NCBI GenBank assembly: GCA_038244055.1
Contig: JBBRTW010000386.1
Location: 1 to 7,237, forward strand
DNA from: DASPKW01 sp038244055
Lineage (GTDB): Bacteria > Planctomycetota > Phycisphaerae > Tepidisphaerales > Tepidisphaeraceae
Direction of reading: 5' to 3'
DNA length: 7,237 nt
Shown: piece by piece, positions 5,984-7,237 of the stretch
Layout of the letters: each line of letters begins with the position of its first letter
How positions within the stretch are numbered: the stretch's first letter is position 1
Program-made: the position numbers and the translations under genes
Notes under the pieces: generated by a model
What the model saw: only the letters and a program-made list of their open reading frames with translations
Told to the model about the DNA's origin: nothing
Database searches by the model: none

Positions 5984-6377
5984 TGCGTAATTCGTAGAGC
6001 GCAGGATAGGTGCACTCGCCCCCCCCTTCCCGCGATCGCTTGCCACCGCACGACCCTCCCCGAGCCGTGAGGCATGAGTTTAGCGCCAGACCTGCCGCCG
6101 GCAACGGGGTGCTTCTCTCTTCGGCCGAATCCGACATGATCGTCATGCCGGCGGCAGCGAAGGCGCTAAACTCCTTCAGCCCACCGCCGGGCCGCGCCGT
6201 CCACGTCTCGGGTGGGCGACTACACCGACCCTGCGAACGACGAGGATGGCGAGGTCGCTATGGGTTGGTGTGGATGCCCTCCAACTTCGCGGAATGGCGG
6301 GACGGTGCTTTCCTGCCCCCCCCTTGACCGCGGCCCGCGGGGGATGAGTGAGAGCCAAACAACCGCATGTACCCATT
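5984..6377. other. GC-rich non-coding DNA inside the repeat-flanked cassette
   Basis: I find no credible gene. The stretch contains two C8 runs (6019-6026 and 6316-6323), a 98-bp structured inverted-repeat element (6076-6173) and a near-perfect CCGCGGCCCGCGG palindrome (6328-6340). Open frames through it on both strands are rich in Pro, Arg, Gly and Ser and have no recognisable domain. The region could be mobile-element remnant, structured RNA or accumulated repeat DNA. Confidence 0.6.
6076..6173. repeat. 98-bp element with a two-part perfect 24-bp inverted repeat
   Basis: The outer arms GAGTTTAGCGCC (6076-6087) and GGCGCTAAACTC (6162-6173) are perfect complements. The inner arms CTGCCGCCGGCA (6092-6103) and TGCCGGCGGCAG (6146-6157) are also perfect complements. 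Symmetric 4-nt internal loops separate them (AGAC and CGAA). The 42-nt apical part contains a perfect palindrome, TTCGGCCGAA (6120-6129), and a small hairpin CATGA-TCG-TCATG (6135-6147) that would compete with the inner stem. This is the most stable fold in the window. It may be a non-autonomous mobile or REP-like repeat, or a structured RNA. Confidence 0.85.
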
Positions 6378-6482
6378 CCTTCCATTCTTCTTCGTCTTCT
6401 TCCGATCCGATCCGCGCGGCGGGCGCGGTGGCGGGGGAAGCGGTCATTGACAAGGGGCGGGGTTGATCTTCACATTGGGCGG
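6378..6482 (+). repeat. Long direct repeat, copy 2 (about 105 bp)
   Basis: The left block 6378-6422 and right block 6439-6482 are identical to copy 1 (45 bp and 44 bp). The 16-bp middle differs in length and sequence from the 13-bp middle of copy 1. The left blocks are 1047 bp apart. The copy ends 41 bp from the stop of the minus-strand 177-aa gene. Both copies give a similar Ser-rich forward translation ending in VIDKGRG, but this is too short and low in complexity to be called a gene. Confidence 0.92.
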
Positions 6483-6489
6483 GGCGGTT

Positions 6490-6504
6490 GGCGGAAATAC
6501 CGCC
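6490..6504 (-). terminator. Small hairpin downstream of the 177-aa gene
   Basis: GGCGG and CCGCC arms enclose AAATA. It lies 20 bp beyond the stop of the minus-strand gene. The stem is short and no U-run follows in the direction of transcription, so termination is only a possibility. Confidence 0.3.
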
Positions 6505-6523
6505 CGCCCTACGAACTCAGTGG

Positions 6524-7057
6524 CTATCCCGCGGCCGGACCGCCAAAGTACGGGTTGGTCCGGAACTCGGCGGCGATACGTTCGAAGTAACCGCGAACGT
6601 AATGAACATGAACCCATGTGGAGAGTTCGTCGAGTTCCTCTCCGCTGTCAGAACCCGCTTCGGCGGCGTCCAGGGCCAGCCGAACTGCCCGCAGCAGATT
6701 CTCCGATTCCGGCGTGTCTGCTTCGACACGTGCGATCGCCGCTCGACAGGCTGGAATATGCCGGTTGATGAAATTGCCGGAGCCGTCGATCTGATCCCAG
6801 GCCGCGGTCAGCAGCATCACCAGACAACCCTCGCGAATGAACGTCCGGTCGCGGTCTTCGAGCGCGCGCCAATCGAGATACTCCCAATACGGCAAAGCGA
6901 ACACCGAGCCCCAGTACAGATCGCCCATGATGCAGGCGTAGTCGGCGAGTTGCTGGTAGAGCAGGCAGATGTCGCGGTCGACCTGCTGCTTCAGCACCCA
7001 ATCGACAGTGCCGCCGTCGGGGGTGTGTAAATCCTGAAACTGTCGGTTGATCTTCAT
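6524..7057 (-). CDS. Hypothetical helical protein, 177 aa
   Basis: I do not recognise this family. From the Met at 7057 (MKINRQFQDLHTPDGG) the protein is mostly alpha-helical and unusually rich in Trp and Tyr. It has 'CLLYQQLADYACIMGDLYWG' (about 31-50), 'LPYWEYLDWRALEDRDRTF' (about 55-73), a hydrophobic helix 'CLVMLLTAAWDQIDGSGNFI' (about 78-97), an acidic stretch around 133-146 and a final 'WVHVHYVRGYFERIAAEF' helix. There is no signal peptide, so it is probably cytoplasmic. An upstream extension of 47 codons is open but would run through a long inverted repeat and looks non-coding, so the internal Met was preferred. There is no clear Shine-Dalgarno sequence. Sustained codon structure and a sensible globular composition support it as a real gene; its function is unknown. 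It is separated from the ankyrin gene by repeat copy 2. Confidence 0.75.
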   Translation of the reverse strand: MKINRQFQDLHTPDGGTVDWVLKQQVDRDICLLYQQLADYACIMGDLYWGSVFALPYWEYLDWRALEDRDRTFIREGCLVMLLTAAWDQIDGSGNFINRHIPACRAAIARVEADTPESENLLRAVRLALDAAEAGSDSGEELDELSTWVHVHYVRGYFERIAAEFRTNPYFGGPAAG

Positions 7058-7092
7058 GGTGCTGGGGTGCCTAAGCGGGATAGCGAAGAGGA

Positions 7093-7157
7093 CTTGATGC
7101 AGAGTGCGCCCGAAGGCCAGCGAAAACGCGGAGCGGCCGGTCGCACTCTGCATAAAG
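7093..7157. repeat. Inverted repeat, 16-nt arms with one mismatch, upstream of the 177-aa gene
   Basis: The arms CTTGATGCAGAGTGCG (7093-7108) and CGCACTCTGCATAAAG (7142-7157) pair at 15 of 16 positions, with a perfect 12-nt core. The 33-nt interior can continue the fold through GGCC/GGCC and a GCG-AAAA-CGC tip. It lies 35 bp upstream of the chosen ATG, so it would be in the 5' leader or promoter region. It may be an operator-like or leader structure, or a dispersed palindromic repeat. Confidence 0.75.
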
Positions 7158-7237
7158 TCTGTTGAACTGAACCGGCGTCGATATGGGGATTGTATCAAGC
7201 GTGCTTGAGCCTGTCCCGGATATTCTGACTGCCGGGC

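Noticed and set aside
6010..6327. Plus-strand 105-codon frame across the inverted-repeat element
   Set aside because: It is rich in Pro, Arg and Gly, contains the perfect 24-bp inverted repeat and C8 runs, and has no recognisable domain or ribosome binding site.
6212..6466. Small plus-strand frame with a polyserine stretch reading through repeat copy 2
   Set aside because: The Ser run comes from TTCTTCGTCTTCTTCC-type repeat DNA also found in copy 1; frame agreement over so short a low-complexity stretch is not evidence of a gene.
7058..7198. 47-codon N-terminal extension of the 177-aa protein
   Set aside because: It is encoded by a long inverted repeat and has unlikely composition, though an upstream start cannot be fully excluded.

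Overview
This is a GC-rich bacterial window with a mostly minus-strand gene layout and repeat-laden intergenic gaps. The gene content suggests a Planctomycetota-like (possibly Phycisphaerae-like) or Verrucomicrobiota-like chromosome: a secreted FAD_oxidored-type protein, a LolA-like lipoprotein, poorly characterised secreted and CxxC proteins, and many dispersed short repeats. That assignment is inference. No rRNA, tRNA or universal marker gene is present to confirm it.

Left part (1-2069, all minus strand). Three genes run right to left: a 176-aa protein with two CxxC pairs and a good Shine-Dalgarno sequence, a 289-aa lipoprotein of probable LolA/LolB-like fold, and a secreted protein cut by the window edge. 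The last two are 21 bp apart and probably co-transcribed. The gap between the first two carries a heptamer tandem array.

Middle part (2300-5057, minus strand). A 337-aa aldo/keto reductase with a complete catalytic tetrad lies upstream of a 552-aa exported FAD-dependent oxidoreductase. They are 85 bp apart, with a strong hairpin between them. Co-directional redox enzymes fit a sugar or polyol oxidation role, but no substrate can be read from the sequence. The gap 2070-2299 holds a 131-bp block tiled almost completely by 7-nt units in two opposed orientations.

Right part (5058-7237). This is the accessory-looking portion. A 164-aa ankyrin-repeat gene is the only plus-strand gene, is visibly more A+T-rich at its start, and sits with about 400 bp of GC-rich non-coding DNA between two direct repeats of about 100 bp (5331-5432 and 6378-6482). 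The non-coding part contains a 98-bp element with a perfect two-segment 24-bp inverted repeat. The last gene is a minus-strand 177-aa protein of unknown function, with a long inverted repeat upstream of its start.

The main points of interest are the repeat-flanked ankyrin cassette, the heptamer-tiled palindromic block, and the occurrence of three unrelated 7- or 8-nt array families in three different gaps. No complete new multi-gene system is demonstrated here.
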